Source: Mycoplasmoides gallisepticum | GTDB lineage: Bacteria > Bacillota_I > Bacilli_A > Mycoplasmatales > Mycoplasmoidaceae | Direction of reading: 5' to 3' | NCBI RefSeq assembly: GCF_900476085.1 | Contig: NZ_LS991952.1 | Coordinates: 868,001 to 932,000, forward strand | Length of the DNA: 64,000 nt | Part shown: one piece after another, positions 34,747 to 45,828 of the stretch | Position numbering within the stretch: position 1 is the first letter of the stretch | Layout of the letters: each line of letters starts with the position of its first letter | Notes under the pieces: generated by a model | What the model saw: only the letters and a program-made list of their open reading frames with translations | What the model was told of the DNA's origin: nothing | The model's database searches: none | Position numbers and translations under genes: made by a program

Positions 34747-35784
34747 TTATCTACTTTTTAACTCTCTTGCTACCTTGCTTTTTGAAATGCCTGTTAAAAT
34801 CTCGATCTCTCTTACTGTAAATCCTTTATCTTGAATATTATTAAGACTTATCTCACTTTCATCCTCATTATTAACCGCTATATATAAACGTTTTAAGTAA
34901 TCATATTCATCATTAGGGTTACTAAATGCTAAGGATGATCGAATCAGATTTTTCAGATCACCAGGATAAGGAATATCGCTCATTGATGAGATGATTTTTT
35001 TAAACAATCTGACATTGCTTGATGCATGTTTAAATTTAGGCAAATAACTATTTAATAATATTTCAGAAATTCTTATTAGATCTTCTTTTTCATAGCGGTT
35101 AAAATTAATTATGTAATCAAATCTTCGGGTTAAAGCTTTATCGAAATGGTTATATAAATTGGTTGTGGCAATTAATAAAACATTAGGATCTAAGTTATCT
35201 AATCCTTTTAGTACTGATGTAGTAGCTCTTCCCATTTCTCTGACGTCTCTTGAATTAGTTCGATCTAATGCTAAAGCATCAATTTCATCAAATAAAATAA
35301 CAGATTTTTGGGCAATTAAATATTTATTTATTTCTTGAAATAAATTGCTAATATTTCTTGTTGTTTGACCTAGTTTACTATCAATTAATGTGTCGAAATC
35401 AACAACATAGCAATCCCTACCTAAAATTCTTGCAAGGTGTTTAACACTTTCAGTTTTACCCGTACCAGGTGATCCTTGGAATAAAAATTTATTAACACCA
35501 CTCTTAAGCGCATTAACAATCCCTAAAAGATCAGATTCAATTTGCTTAGGCAATGGTAATGGATCACCATTGACTTTGATCTTTTTAAGAAAAACCAAGT
35601 TATCTTCATTAATCTGAGGAGCAAAACTAAGACCGTCAGATAATAAAGCCATGATGTATTCAGCTAACTCCCGATCACCAGCTTTATCAAAAGCTCTAGC
35701 TACTTCGTATGCTTCATTTCTAAAACGATAGTCATCGTTTTCTGTATAATACCTAATTAAATTTATAACCGTTTCTTTTTTCAT
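34747..35784 (-). CDS. AAA+ ATPase of an IetAS-type pair
   Basis: The 345-residue protein has an N-terminal helical part, then an AAA+ module: Walker A GSPGTGKT (104-111), Walker B VILFDEIDA (Asp166, Glu167), sensor-1 region LIATTNL, and the arginine-finger stretch ALTRRFD. A lid domain and a C-terminal helix-turn-helix-like segment (FTVREIEILTGISKSKVA) end it. It is cytoplasmic. It sits 3 bases upstream of the S8 protease on the same strand and next to a type I R-M locus, which supports a defence role. Partnership with the protease is from layout and known IetAS pairs. Confidence 0.82.
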   Translation of the reverse strand: MKKETVINLIRYYTENDDYRFRNEAYEVARAFDKAGDRELAEYIMALLSDGLSFAPQINEDNLVFLKKIKVNGDPLPLPKQIESDLLGIVNALKSGVNKFLFQGSPGTGKTESVKHLARILGRDCYVVDFDTLIDSKLGQTTRNISNLFQEINKYLIAQKSVILFDEIDALALDRTNSRDVREMGRATTSVLKGLDNLDPNVLLIATTNLYNHFDKALTRRFDYIINFNRYEKEDLIRISEILLNSYLPKFKHASSNVRLFKKIISSMSDIPYPGDLKNLIRSSLAFSNPNDEYDYLKRLYIAVNNEDESEISLNNIQDKGFTVREIEILTGISKSKVARELKSR

Positions 35785-36090
35785 ATTAAACTATAATCTT
35801 ATTGCTTTGATTGTAACATAGTGGGACACAGTTTAAAATATTTGGGACGCATTTTATAAAAAGAAATAATGAAATATTAATAGTTAATTATTAATATTTA
35901 ATACTTTTTTAAAGCAATAACTTGGTCCGGTTCACATAGTTTTGAATTAAAGAATTGCAAATTTGCAAGTTTTTAAGTAAAATGTCTCTCTTTTTAACGA
36001 TGTTAAAAAAAAATTTTATAGTTTAAAATTGAGTTAGTTGTTCAAGTAATTTAAAGGACTTGAATATTTTTATTCGTATATGGGATTAGA
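35785..36090. promoter_or_regulatory. Divergent promoter region between the ATPase gene and hsdM
   Basis: This 306-base gap has no gene. It holds a perfect 14-bp palindrome TTGCAAATTTGCAA (35955-35968), a GGGACAC/GGGACGC direct repeat near 35823-35850, and a TTTTTAAC/GTTAAAAA inverted repeat near 35991-36012. These are candidate operators or a terminator. No regulator gene is adjacent. Confidence 0.45.
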
Positions 36091-38724
36091 ATGACAAAAC
36101 AAGAGTTAGCGCGCGAAATATGAGCAATGGCAAATGAGATGAGGGGGAATATTGAAGCCAACGATTATAAGGACTATATCTTAGGCTTTCTATTTTATAA
36201 GTACTTGTCTGATAAACAAGATGAATATTTTGCTAGTAAAAACGTAGTAAAGGACGAAGATAAAAAACAATATTTAGTTGCACTTGCTGAGGCTGAGAAA
36301 AAAGGGATCGCTTCAATCATTCATAAATGCAAAAAGGATCTTGGCTATTACATAGCTTATGAAAACTTGTTTTCAACTTGGATCAAGAATTACAACCCTG
36401 GTGATGATCTATCTGATAAAGTATCAACTGCTTTAAATAGTTTTGAAAGATCGATCTTAGAAAAATACGAAGAAAGCTTTAAAGATATTTTTAAAGATCT
36501 CCAAGTTGGAATTCAAAAACTAGGTAATACTGCTTATGAACGATCTGAAGCGATTTGAAATATCTGCAATCTAATCAATAAGATTCCGATCACTTCAAAG
36601 CAGGACTATGATATTCTTGGTTTTGTTTATGAATATTTAATCTCTATGTTTGCTGCTAATGCCGGTAAAAAGGCTGGTGAATTCTATACCCCTCATGAAG
36701 TTTCTCAACTGATGTCAGTAATTGCAGCTAACCACTTAAAAGGTCTAAAAAATGTAAGTATTTATGACCCTACTTCAGGTTCAGGTTCATTATTGATCAC
36801 TTTAGGAAGAGAGCTTAAAAAGATTGATAAGAATGTAAAGATCCAATATTATGCTCAAGAAGTAATCTATACAACTTATAACATTACTAGAATGAACTTA
36901 TTAATGAATGACGTTCATTCAGTTAATATGTTTGCAAAATGTGGCGACACATTAAAAGAGGACTGACCATTTGTATATGAAGAGCAAAAATACAAGAGTA
37001 AAAGAACTGATGCGGTTGTATCTAACCCACCTTACTCATTAGCTTGAAATACCGAAAATAAGGAAAATGATCCAAGATTTAGATATGGTTTAGCTCCTAA
37101 GAGTAAATCTGAACTAGCTTTCTTATTACACTCACTATATCACTTAGAAGATCATGGGATCTTAACGATCGTATTACCACATGGTGTGTTGTTTAGAGGT
37201 GGTAGTGAATTACAGATTAGACAAAACCTCATCAGTCATGATCATATTGATGCGATTATTGGTCTACCAAGTAATATCTTCTTTGGTACTGGAATTCCAA
37301 CAATCATTATGGTACTAAAGAGAAGCAAAACCAAAAAAGAAAAAAATAATGTGTTATTTATTGATGCTTCAAAATACTTTACTAAAGAAGGTAATAAAAA
37401 TAAATTACAAAGTTCAGACATCGTGCGCATTTATGATGCGTTTAGTGCTAGAGAAGATATCCCTGGCTTTGCTAGAGTTGTAAGCCATGAAGAGATCAAA
37501 GCTAATGAATATAACTTAAATATTCCTAAATACATTGATCTCGTTGATAATGGCGATAACCACAATCTATACTCATCAATCTTTAGTGGAATCCCGCATA
37601 ATGATATTGATAAATTAAGTGATTTCTGATCAACTTTCCCAACGCTTAAAAAAGCGTTACTAAATGATAATGGTAAGAATTACCAACTTAAAGATCATGA
37701 TGTTGAAAAAGTAATTTCAAATAATGAAGAAGTTAAGAAATACTTATCAGATTTTAATAAGAGTCTTGAATCATTAAGAACTTACTTTAAGAAATCGTTG
37801 ATTGATACCGATCTTAATGTTATTGATTTATACAATGTTTACCAACAATTCTTAGATAAGATTCAATCTGTGCTTAAATCTTATAAATTACTTGATTATT
37901 ACCAAGCATTCCAGTTGTTTGATAATGAATGGACAATTATTGAAAATGATCTTAAAGTGATAAAATCAGCTGATAATAAAAATAGTTTTGACACAATCAG
38001 AGAACTTAAAGAACATGATAGTTCAACAATTAGTGCTAAAGCTGATAAGAAGCTAGTTAGCAAAAATACTACTTATGGGATTTATCAAACCCCCGTTATT
38101 CCGTTTGAATTTGTAACTAAACTTAAGTTTAATAATCAACTTGAAGCGCTTGAAATTAATAGTAACAAAGTTGAAGAGATTAATGCTCGTCTTGAAGAGT
38201 TATTAAATGAAGTGGCTGGTTATGAAAGTGATGTGGTTAATAACTTCTACAAAAAAGAAGAGAACAAACTAAACTTCGATGAGATCAAAAAACAGTTAAA
38301 GAATTTAAGTGTTGTTGCTAAATCTCAACCAGAAAGTGTTGAAGCTTTATTAGTTGAAGCACTATCAATCGATAAAGAAAAGAGAGCATTAAATAGTGCA
38401 ATAAGAAAAGCTAAACTGCAACTAGAAAAAAATACGATCCAAGCTTATAGTAAGTTAACTGATGAAGAAGCTAAAACTTTACTATGCTTAAAATGAATTG
38501 ACCCATTAATTAGTGCGATCTCAAAATCAACTAAATATAAGATTGAAAACTTAGCTAGTGAACTAAACCGACTAGATAAGAAATACATTGACAAGTTATC
38601 AGATTTAGAAGTTCAAATTATCCAAACTCAAAACTCATTAATTGAATTAATTAACGAACTAGAAGGGCCTGATCTAGATATGGAAGGTTTAAATGAACTT
38701 AAGAAAATCCTAGGTAATAAATAA
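36091..38724 (+). CDS. hsdM: Type I restriction-modification methyltransferase subunit
   Basis: The 877-residue protein has an N-terminal HsdM helical domain, AdoMet motif I DPTSGSGS (Asp226 onward), catalytic motif IV NPPY (312-315) for N6-adenine methylation, and a long C-terminal coiled-coil region (about residues 570-870). It is longer than the usual 500-600 residues because of this extension. It methylates DNA with two HsdM per HsdS. I start at ATG 36091, since reading needs TGA 36121 as Trp. A one-base overlap (TAATG) leads into an hsdS remnant. Confidence 0.92.
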
Positions 38725-38816
38725 TGGTACAAAATAAAATACTACTTCTTAGGTTTAAGGCATTTAGTGAGAATTGAGAAAAGCGTAAATTAAATTTTTT
38801 AGTTTTTAGGGCTTAA
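38724..38816 (+). pseudogene. hsdS N-terminal remnant
   Basis: The ATG overlaps the hsdM stop and opens only 30 codons; LRFKAFSENWEKRKL matches the start of HsdS target-recognition domains (compare IRFSGFTNEWEEQKI just downstream). The rest was lost, leaving an AT-rich stretch to 38905. It shows that the ancestral hsdS was directly coupled to hsdM. Confidence 0.65.
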
Positions 38817-38905
38817 TAGATAAAATTTAGGTGATTTTTTAAAAACATTAGTTATAAATCCATTTACTTGATTAAGAATGGCAAGGGTTAATCCAGATAT
38901 ATAAA

Positions 38906-39521
38906 ATGAATAGCAATGTTAATTATTTTGGGGTAAATAAGATGAAAAAAAGTGCAAAGAAACCAGTAATTCGTTTTTCTGGATTTACTAACGAATGGGA
39001 AGAACAAAAGATTGCAAATCTTTTTGAAATTACTAGAGGCTATGTGCTGGCAGTAAATAAAACTACTAAAGAAAAAACCAACAAAAATCGTTATCCTGTT
39101 TATTCATCACAAACATTGAACAACGGTTTATTAGGTTACTATCATGAATATCTTTATGAAGACACGATTACCTGAACAACTGATGGTAATGCTGGTACAG
39201 TGAATTTTAGAAGCGGAAAGTTTTATTGCACAAACGTTTGTGGGGTTCTGCTTTCTAAAAAAGTTAAAGCTGATAAGATGATCGCTGAAGCTTTAAATAA
39301 TGTTTCAAAAAGCTATGTTTCCTATGTAGGTATTCCAAAGCTTATGAACAATGTGATGGCTGGAGTTGAAATCATGATACCTAACAAATGAGGAAGAACG
39401 AGAAAAAATATCAAATATTTTTGCAACTTTAGATCATCTAGTAACACTTCATAAGCGCAAGTTAGAAAAACTTAAAAATATTAAGGAATCATTGCTTGAA
39501 AAAATGTTCCCAAAAAAATAA
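38906..39521 (+). pseudogene. hsdS: hsdS copy 1, frameshifted
   Basis: The frame opens with a single target-recognition domain (IRFSGFTNEWEEQKIANLFEI, split here: IRFSGFTN, then EWEEQKIANLFEI) and runs to about 39388. The conserved C-terminal helix that binds HsdM ([17 protein letters not shown], then [20 protein letters not shown]) continues in another frame to TAA 39519-39521. Removing one A from the AAA at 39386-39388 restores the frame. Only one TRD is present, as in half-size HsdS proteins that dimerise. The start may be 38906 or 38942. Confidence 0.75.
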
Positions 39522-40135
39522 TGCTGACAAACCTCAAATTCGATTCAAAGGTTATACTTACGCTTGGGAACAAGTCAAACTTAAAACACTAGCTGATTTT
39601 TTAAGAGGGAATGGGTTAAATTGAGATGCAATCAGTCAGAACGGAAAACAGGATTGCATACTATATGGACATCTTTATACCGATTACGGAATGATTATTG
39701 ATAAAGTCCTTTATAGAACTAATGAGAAATTAAAAAATCCATTCTTTAGTAAATTTGGTGATGTTTTAATTCCTGGTTCCGACACTACTCCCAACGGTTT
39801 AGCTAGAGCTACAAGCATTGAAAAAGACGATGTATTAATTGGCGGAGATGTAAATATTATTAGGCCTAGAAAAAGTATAATATGGAAGTTATCTTTCACT
39901 TTGCTTAAATTCTTGCAGAAACAAACTTATTCAAATAATAAAAGGAAGTACTGTTAGACACATACACAATTCTGACATTAAAGAGATAAAAGTTCATGTA
40001 TCGATTCATGAAAAAGAGCAAGCGTTATTAGTTTCCTTTTTCAAAAATATTGACAATCTCCTTGCTCTTCATCAGCGCAAGTGTCAAAAGCTACAAAATG
40101 TTAAAGAAGCTATACTAGAAAAAATGTTCTGTTAG
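39496..40135 (+). pseudogene. hsdS: hsdS copy 2, frameshifted
   Basis: A second TRD (KPQIRFKGYTYAWEQVKL) is open from about 39496 (TTG) with no good ATG, overlapping the end of copy 1. It runs to about 39880, where the homologous reading moves to another frame (GSYLSLCLNS, then GSTVRHIHNSDIKE, then LLALHQRKCQKLQNVKEAIL) and ends at TAG 40133-40135. Different TRDs with similar helices suggest cassettes for recombination. Neither copy gives a whole HsdS as written. Confidence 0.7.
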
Positions 40136-40145
40136 GAAATAAAAA

Positions 40146-43100
40146 ATGTCTAAATATATTAATGAAGGAGAACACGAATTCGAGAACCTGTTAGTTAAGG
40201 AACTAACAGAAGAATATGGCTGAAAACTTGGTAATTTTAAGCTAGATGAGAAAGATGCCATCATCAAGCACCCTGACGAGAAAAAATTAATTAATAATTG
40301 AAGAGATATCTTAAACAAATTAAACAAAGGCCAGGATCGTTTAAATGGTAGAGATCTTGATGATGACGAAATGAATAAGATCTATAACGAGTTCAAATCT
40401 AGAACACCTTATGAGATTAATCTTTTATTCAACGGTGGATCAATCAACATCACCCGTACAGATGGTAGTAATGTTTCTTTAATTCTTTTTCATAAGAATG
40501 ATATTGGTGGTGGTTCAACAGTTTATCAGATCGTTAGACAACCACAATTCAAAGGCCATAATGGTGATCGTGGTGATCTTCAACTATTAATCAATGGTAT
40601 CCCATTAATACATATCGAACTTAAAGATGTTAGACGTGGTGAAAACGAAAATGATAAACTAAGCAAAGCTTTTTACCAAATTAAGAATTATTATGAGAAT
40701 GATAACTTTAATGGGTTGTTTAAATGTATTCAGATCTTTGTTACGATGACTCCTAACAAAACAAGGTATTTTGCCAACCCAGGATCTGCTAGAAATTTCG
40801 AGAAGAAATTTTGGTTTAAATGAACTGATGCTCAAAATAAAGAGATCACTGATTGAAAAGAAATCGCTAAAGAATTCTTATCAATTCCAATTGCTCATAA
40901 TCTAATCGCTCATTACACGATTCCAGATAAGGGTTCTGAAAGCCTTAAGATCGTTAGACCCTATCAATACCACGCAATTAAAAAAGTTTTAGATAAAGTT
41001 ATCCGTGTTAAGAAGAACGGTTTATGAGATAAAAAACTTGAAGATGACTTTAAAAGTGAAAAGAGTTGTCATGTTTGACACACAACTGGGTCTGGTAAAA
41101 CCTTAACCTCATATAAATTAGCCGAACTTATATATCAATGAAACAAGGATGGATCATTAGCTGATAAGGTGGTTTTTGTAGCTGATCGGATTGAATTAGT
41201 CAAACAAACTTTGATTGAATATAAAAGTTTTAGTCCAACTACAAAAACTGTTCAAGGAACATATAATACAGATGACTTATTTAAGAAATTAATTAGTTCA
41301 TCAAGAGAATTAATCGTTACATCAATTTATAAGTTAAGTAAGTTAAGTGATCTAAATGAGTTCCAACTACCCAAAAAGATCCTAGATAAAAGAATCGTTT
41401 TTGTTGTTGACGAATGTCACCGCTCAACATTTGATAAAATGTTTAAACAAATTCGTCAAGTGTTTAATAAAGCGATCTTTATTGGTTTTACTGGAACACC
41501 AATTCTTAATGAAAACAAAAAGAATGATCTTACAACTTATCAAATCTTTGGTGAAGAGATTCATAACTACAAGATTAGTAATGCGATCGCTGATGAAAGC
41601 GTTCTTAAGATTGATACATATTCAGTTTATACGATAAATTATGAAGATATCATTAGTAAGATCAAAAGATTTGATCCTAATTACCAATTTCCTGATGAGA
41701 AGAAAGAAAGATATGAAAAAGTTGAAAAGTTTCTAGTCTCAAACAAGGATGAAAGCCCGTTTGATCATCAACACCGCAAGGTAGTTGTTAGTGATATTAG
41801 AGAAAATTGGAAAAGCCGTAGTGATGAAAGAAAGTTTCACGCTATCTTAACTGTCCCTGATATTGATCAAGCAATTGAATACTATAAGTTATTCATTCAA
41901 GAAAATAATGATGATTTAAACTTAAATGTAACAGCAATCTTTGATCCTAACTTTGATACTACTGAAGAAGATGATAAGTATGATTATCATGGAAATAAGA
42001 TCGCTTATGAATCAAAAGTAAAGAACAAAGAAGATGCGATAAAACTAATCTTAGCCAACTATCACAAGATGTTTTCATCTTGTGATGAGATCTTTAGATA
42101 TCTCCAACATGAAGGTGAATGTAGTCTTGATGAATGAGATAAATTTAAAGAAGATGTACAATTAAGATTAGCGCATAAAGATCGCTATAAATATTTAACT
42201 AACGATGATAGTAAGATCGATCTTGTGATTGTGGTTAATCAGTTGTTAACTGGTTATGACTCAAAATACATTAACACCTTATATTTAGATCGCAGGTTTA
42301 GTTCACCTGAACAATATGTTCAAGCAATCTCACGCACCAACCGTGTGTTAAACGATCAGAAACAAATGGGTCAAGTGGTTTATTATCGTTTATGTCAAAG
42401 CGTTAAAGAAGATATTGAAAAAGCCTTTGATATCTATTCAAATGAAAATATTGCCCAAAAGATCTTTATTAGTGATATTGAGAATAATATTGCCCAGATG
42501 AATGAGATCTTTAGTGAAATTAAAAAAGTCTTTGAATCAACAAATATAAAAAACTTTAGTAGTGCTCCCCAAAATAAATCAGGAAAGAGAAAATTTGTTA
42601 ATGAATTTAACAAACTAGCTAAACTGTATCGAATTATTAGCTTACAACTATTCAATTGGGACACTTGAAAAAACAAAGATAAAAAACAATTAGACTTTGA
42701 TCAAGAACAATACCTAACTCTAGAACAAAGATATAAAGAGATTGCTGATGAAGTAATTAATGATCCTGATGAGTTTTATGTGCCAATTGAATTATCATTG
42801 GTTTATAAAGGATCTTCAAGTCGTGAAACAACGATTAATCTGAAATTCTTATTTGATAATAAAAATACCTTAACCAAACAAGATGCTTATAATATGCTAA
42901 GTGAGAATATCACTAGATTAAGCATTGAAGATCAAGAGATTGCTAAAGTAGTTTTTAATAAAAACTGGGATGATGCTAATAATAACTTATTAATTGAAAA
43001 TACCGTTGATTTTTGATCTAAGTTTGAAGCTGAGAAAAATGCCAGAAACGATGCATATTTAGTACAACAAGCAAAATCTCTGGGTTGTAGTTATGAGGCA

Positions 43101-43301
43101 TTAAAAGCACTAGTTGATAAGTATAAATTTATTGCTACTGAAGATATCAATGTCAATAATAATATGGAGATCGAAGCATTCATAAAAACTTATGTTAATA
43201 CATACATGCAAATTCACAATATCTTACAAGTATTTGCTGAAGCTGAAATGAATGCTAAGATCTTAGATATTATTGCTAGGGTTAATAAAAAAGAGTTCTA
43301 A
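40146..43301 (+). CDS. hsdR: Type I restriction enzyme endonuclease/translocase subunit
   Basis: The 1051-residue protein is intact. It has a PD-(D/E)XK nuclease core (GDLQLLING with HIELKD), Walker A TTGSGKT ending at residue 319, DEAH-type box DECH starting at Asp422, the TGTP motif III, and a helicase C-terminal domain with AISRTNR (motif VI). A helical HsdM-binding region follows. It translocates and cuts unmethylated DNA. It begins 10 bases after hsdS copy 2. Without an intact HsdS it could act only with an HsdS from elsewhere. Confidence 0.93.
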
Positions 43302-43384
43302 TAAATAGCCTTTCTTTATCTTTTTGAGGCTTTAACCACCTAATTGCTTAAATAATTAGTAACCAATAATATTAATCTCACAGA

Positions 43385-44718
43385 ATCGAATTCAATTTTG
43401 TGTAAAATAATTAATTAACTCAAAAAAGAAAGGTTAATATAATTTTATAAACGGTAATCAAAAATGAATTCAAAAGACAAACAAATGAAACAGATTCAAA
43501 AATTAATTGTTGAATTTGTAAAACAATTTGGCCCTAGTAGTGGAAAAGAACTGTTAAACGTCACTGATTATATTGGCAAGCCTGTTTTACAGGCTTTGGT
43601 TAATGGTGAAAACGCTGGTAATGATGAAAGCGGTTCATAGACTAAAAATGTTAAGAAAAGTCAAGAAAAATTCCCGCAAGAATAAAAAGAATTCGTGATG
43701 AAAATCAAGACTCTCAAATTATCCCGAAATATCAAAGAATTATCCATGATAAGTTATCTTAGATGTTCTTTCTTTAGCTTCTACTCGTTTGTCAAACAAT
43801 GAAATCGCTGATCAAATAACGTCAATATATGGATTCAAAGTAAGTCCTAGCGTAATTTCAAATTGTATCCAAACTGTTCAAGATGAGATGCGCGATTGGC
43901 ACGAAAGACCGCTAGAAAACAACTACCCAATCATAATGATTGACGGTAAGGTTTTTAAGATCAAAACTGAAGAAGGCGGACGCTCAAAGTACGTAAATAA
44001 AACGCTTTATGTCGTGGTAGGAATCAATGCGGATGGTCAAAAAGAGCTTATAGCACTATACGTAAGTAACACCGAATCTGCTACAGAATGAATGAACATT
44101 CTTGATAATTTGAAAGAACGCGGCTTGTCTGAAACATGTATTATTGTTTCAGATGGTTTAAAGGGTTTGAAAGAAGCGATTGAAAACGTTTATCCAAAAG
44201 CAATGCATATTACTTGCACGGTTCATATGATTAGAAATGCTGCAAAATATGTATCTCATTCTATGAAGTCCGATTTTTTAAGAGACTTAAAAAACATATA
44301 TGGAGCAGACAATTGAGAAAGTGCAAAACACAGCTTTGAATATTTAAAAAATAAGTGAGGCGGTTCGAACAAGCGCGCAGTTGAAGTTGTTCGAAGAGCG
44401 ATAGAGAACATAGAAAAACTCTTTAGCTTTTCTAAAGCTTTACGGACATTAGTTTATACCAGCAACATAGTTGAAAACTATAATTCAGTAATTGGGAGTT
44501 TCCTAGCTGCTAAAAAGTCTTTTAATAACATAAACCAGCTGTTATTAGACCTATATGTACATTTTGGTTACAATCCAAGATATAAAAAACTAAATCAGAA
44601 AAGTAATAGAGTGAGAAATTGATATAGAATATATGAAGAGTTAATGGATTTATTTCCGAACTTACTTAATAAAAACTAAAAGTTCGAAAAAATCCAATTA
44701 CACAAAATTAGCTTCGAT
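43385..44718 (+). mobile_element. IS256-family insertion sequence
   Basis: The left end ATCGAATTCAATTTTGTGTAA (43385-43405, given in two parts: ATCGAATTC, AATTTTGTGTAA) and the reverse complement of the right end (44698-44718: ATCGAAGCT, AATTTTGTGTAA) match at 18 of 21 positions, a terminal inverted repeat. The 1334-base unit encloses one mutator-type transposase. No target-site duplication is evident. It sits directly after hsdR. Confidence 0.8.
43464..44679 (+). pseudogene. IS256-type (mutator) transposase, frameshifted
   Basis: The DDE residues are present: MIDGKVFK, IVSDGLKGL and SNIVENYN. The frame from about 43757 to TAA 44677-44679 is clean under code 4. The N-terminal third is broken: the first frame from ATG 43464 stops at TAG 43638, the region with QIIPKYQRIIHDKL is in a second frame ending at TAG about 43758, and the rest is in a third. 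At least two frameshifts make it a pseudogene. Confidence 0.85.
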
Positions 44719-44837
44719 ACCACATTATTCAGAAGAAACTTTAATAAAAAGCATTAAAATAAAAAATGCAAGTATAGATGAACATTAATCTAATTATGAA
44801 ATCATTAAAAAAATATTAAATATTTAATAATTATTAA

Positions 44838-44876
44838 AAACAAATACCGTTTACATAAAACGATATTTGTTTTTTT
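44838..44876 (+). terminator. Strong hairpin terminator past the IS element
   Basis: AAACAAATACCGTTT pairs with AAACGATATTTGTTT (14 of 15), loop ACATA, followed by seven Ts. The A-rich left flank lets it work on both strands. Confidence 0.8.
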
Positions 44877-44913
44877 AGTCTACTAAGTGGGAAAGACAGG
44901 AAAAACTAATTTC

Positions 44914-44959
44914 TTTCTTTAATAATTGCTATAAAGTTTCTTTAATAATTGCTATAAAG
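44914..44959. repeat. Exact 23-bp tandem duplication
   Basis: The 23 bases starting TTTCTTTAATAATTGC occur twice in a row (44914-44936, 44937-44959), overlapping the 3' end of the minus-strand membrane pseudogene and its stop codon. Confidence 0.85.
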
Positions 44960-45463
44960 TTAAACATGTTAAGAAATAAGTGTATAAGCATTAAAACAAA
45001 AAATGGTATAGTTACTGCCATGTGTATATATACAGTAGAAGGAAGTATTAAACTTGCAAATGCCATTATTACTAAACTCATTAAAAATAACATTATTGAA
45101 GCAATTATTAAATCATTTCTTTTACTTAATTTAGGGTTAATAAAGCCAACATTTCTTACTACCAATAAAGAATTAAGAGAATTATTTTTATGTACTGTTT
45201 TTAAGCTTATAAAATAAAGTAAAAAGGAAAATAAAATTACAGTTCATATAAGGTACAAAAAATTTTAAAATATTTCAATTCGAAAAATGAGTTAAACTAT
45301 AACTTATTTGTTCTTGAATTGATGGATAAGTAGCTCATCTTAATTGATCATTTAAAATATAAATAAATATTGGCAAAAAAATTAATGAAATAATTAAAGT
45401 AATTCAAGTAAATATTGAAATGGACTTCATTATTATTTTTCTATTTAAAATATTTATTTTCAT
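44929..45463 (-). pseudogene. Multi-TM membrane protein with one frameshift
   Basis: From ATG 45463 the frame reads a basic start, a TM segment (ISIFTWITLIISLIFLPIFI) and a loop, and leaves frame near 45262 at a T run (minus strand AAATTTTTTGTACC). The next frame, open to TAG 44929, gives WTVILFSFLLYFIS and two more TM segments. Together about 177 residues with four TM. The TM1-loop-TVILF pattern resembles the 95-residue product at 63391-63678, suggesting both derive from the membrane protein of F1-like ATPase clusters (MSC_0624 type); this is tentative. Confidence 0.5.
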
Positions 45464-45828
45464 AAAAATTAGCTTCGTTACCTGATCAATCTTCACATTT
45501 TAGTGAAATGTTGAGTCTCACACAACATTTCACTATGGGCTTGCTAGTCGTTTATATCTTATAAATTCTAACCGAATATAATAATTATTACAACTAAAAG
45601 TGCTATTCTAAAAGATTTTGGTTTTAATAATTATTATCTTAAAATAACTATCCATATATAAATATTAATATACTAACAAACAAAATTAAGCATTTATTTG
45701 TAAATATAGAAATATTCATAATTGCTAGTCTAATAAAGATAACAAAATGTTTAAAGTAGAGTTATTGCTTATAAATAAAAATAAAATCTGATTTATTTAA
45801 AAATCAGATTTTATTTAACTTTTTTGTT
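45464..45828. other. Gene-free stretch with two hairpins
   Basis: AT-rich and without a gene. It starts with a sequence (AAAATTAGCTTCG at about 45465-45477) resembling the right end of the IS element. It holds a perfect 13-bp hairpin TAGTGAAATGTTG / CAACATTTCACTA (45501-45535) and the terminator at 45783-45812. Confidence 0.6.
45783..45812 (-). terminator. Terminator at the end of the surface-protein cluster
   Basis: AAAATCTGATTT and AAATCAGATTTT form a perfect 12-bp stem with a 6-base loop, followed on the minus strand by a T-rich run. It lies 16 bases after the stop of the 281-residue membrane protein. Confidence 0.8.

Noticed and set aside
44966..45217. A plus-strand 83-residue frame
   Set aside because: It is antisense to the minus-strand TM protein, whose hydrophobic pattern and code-4 reading are more gene-like.
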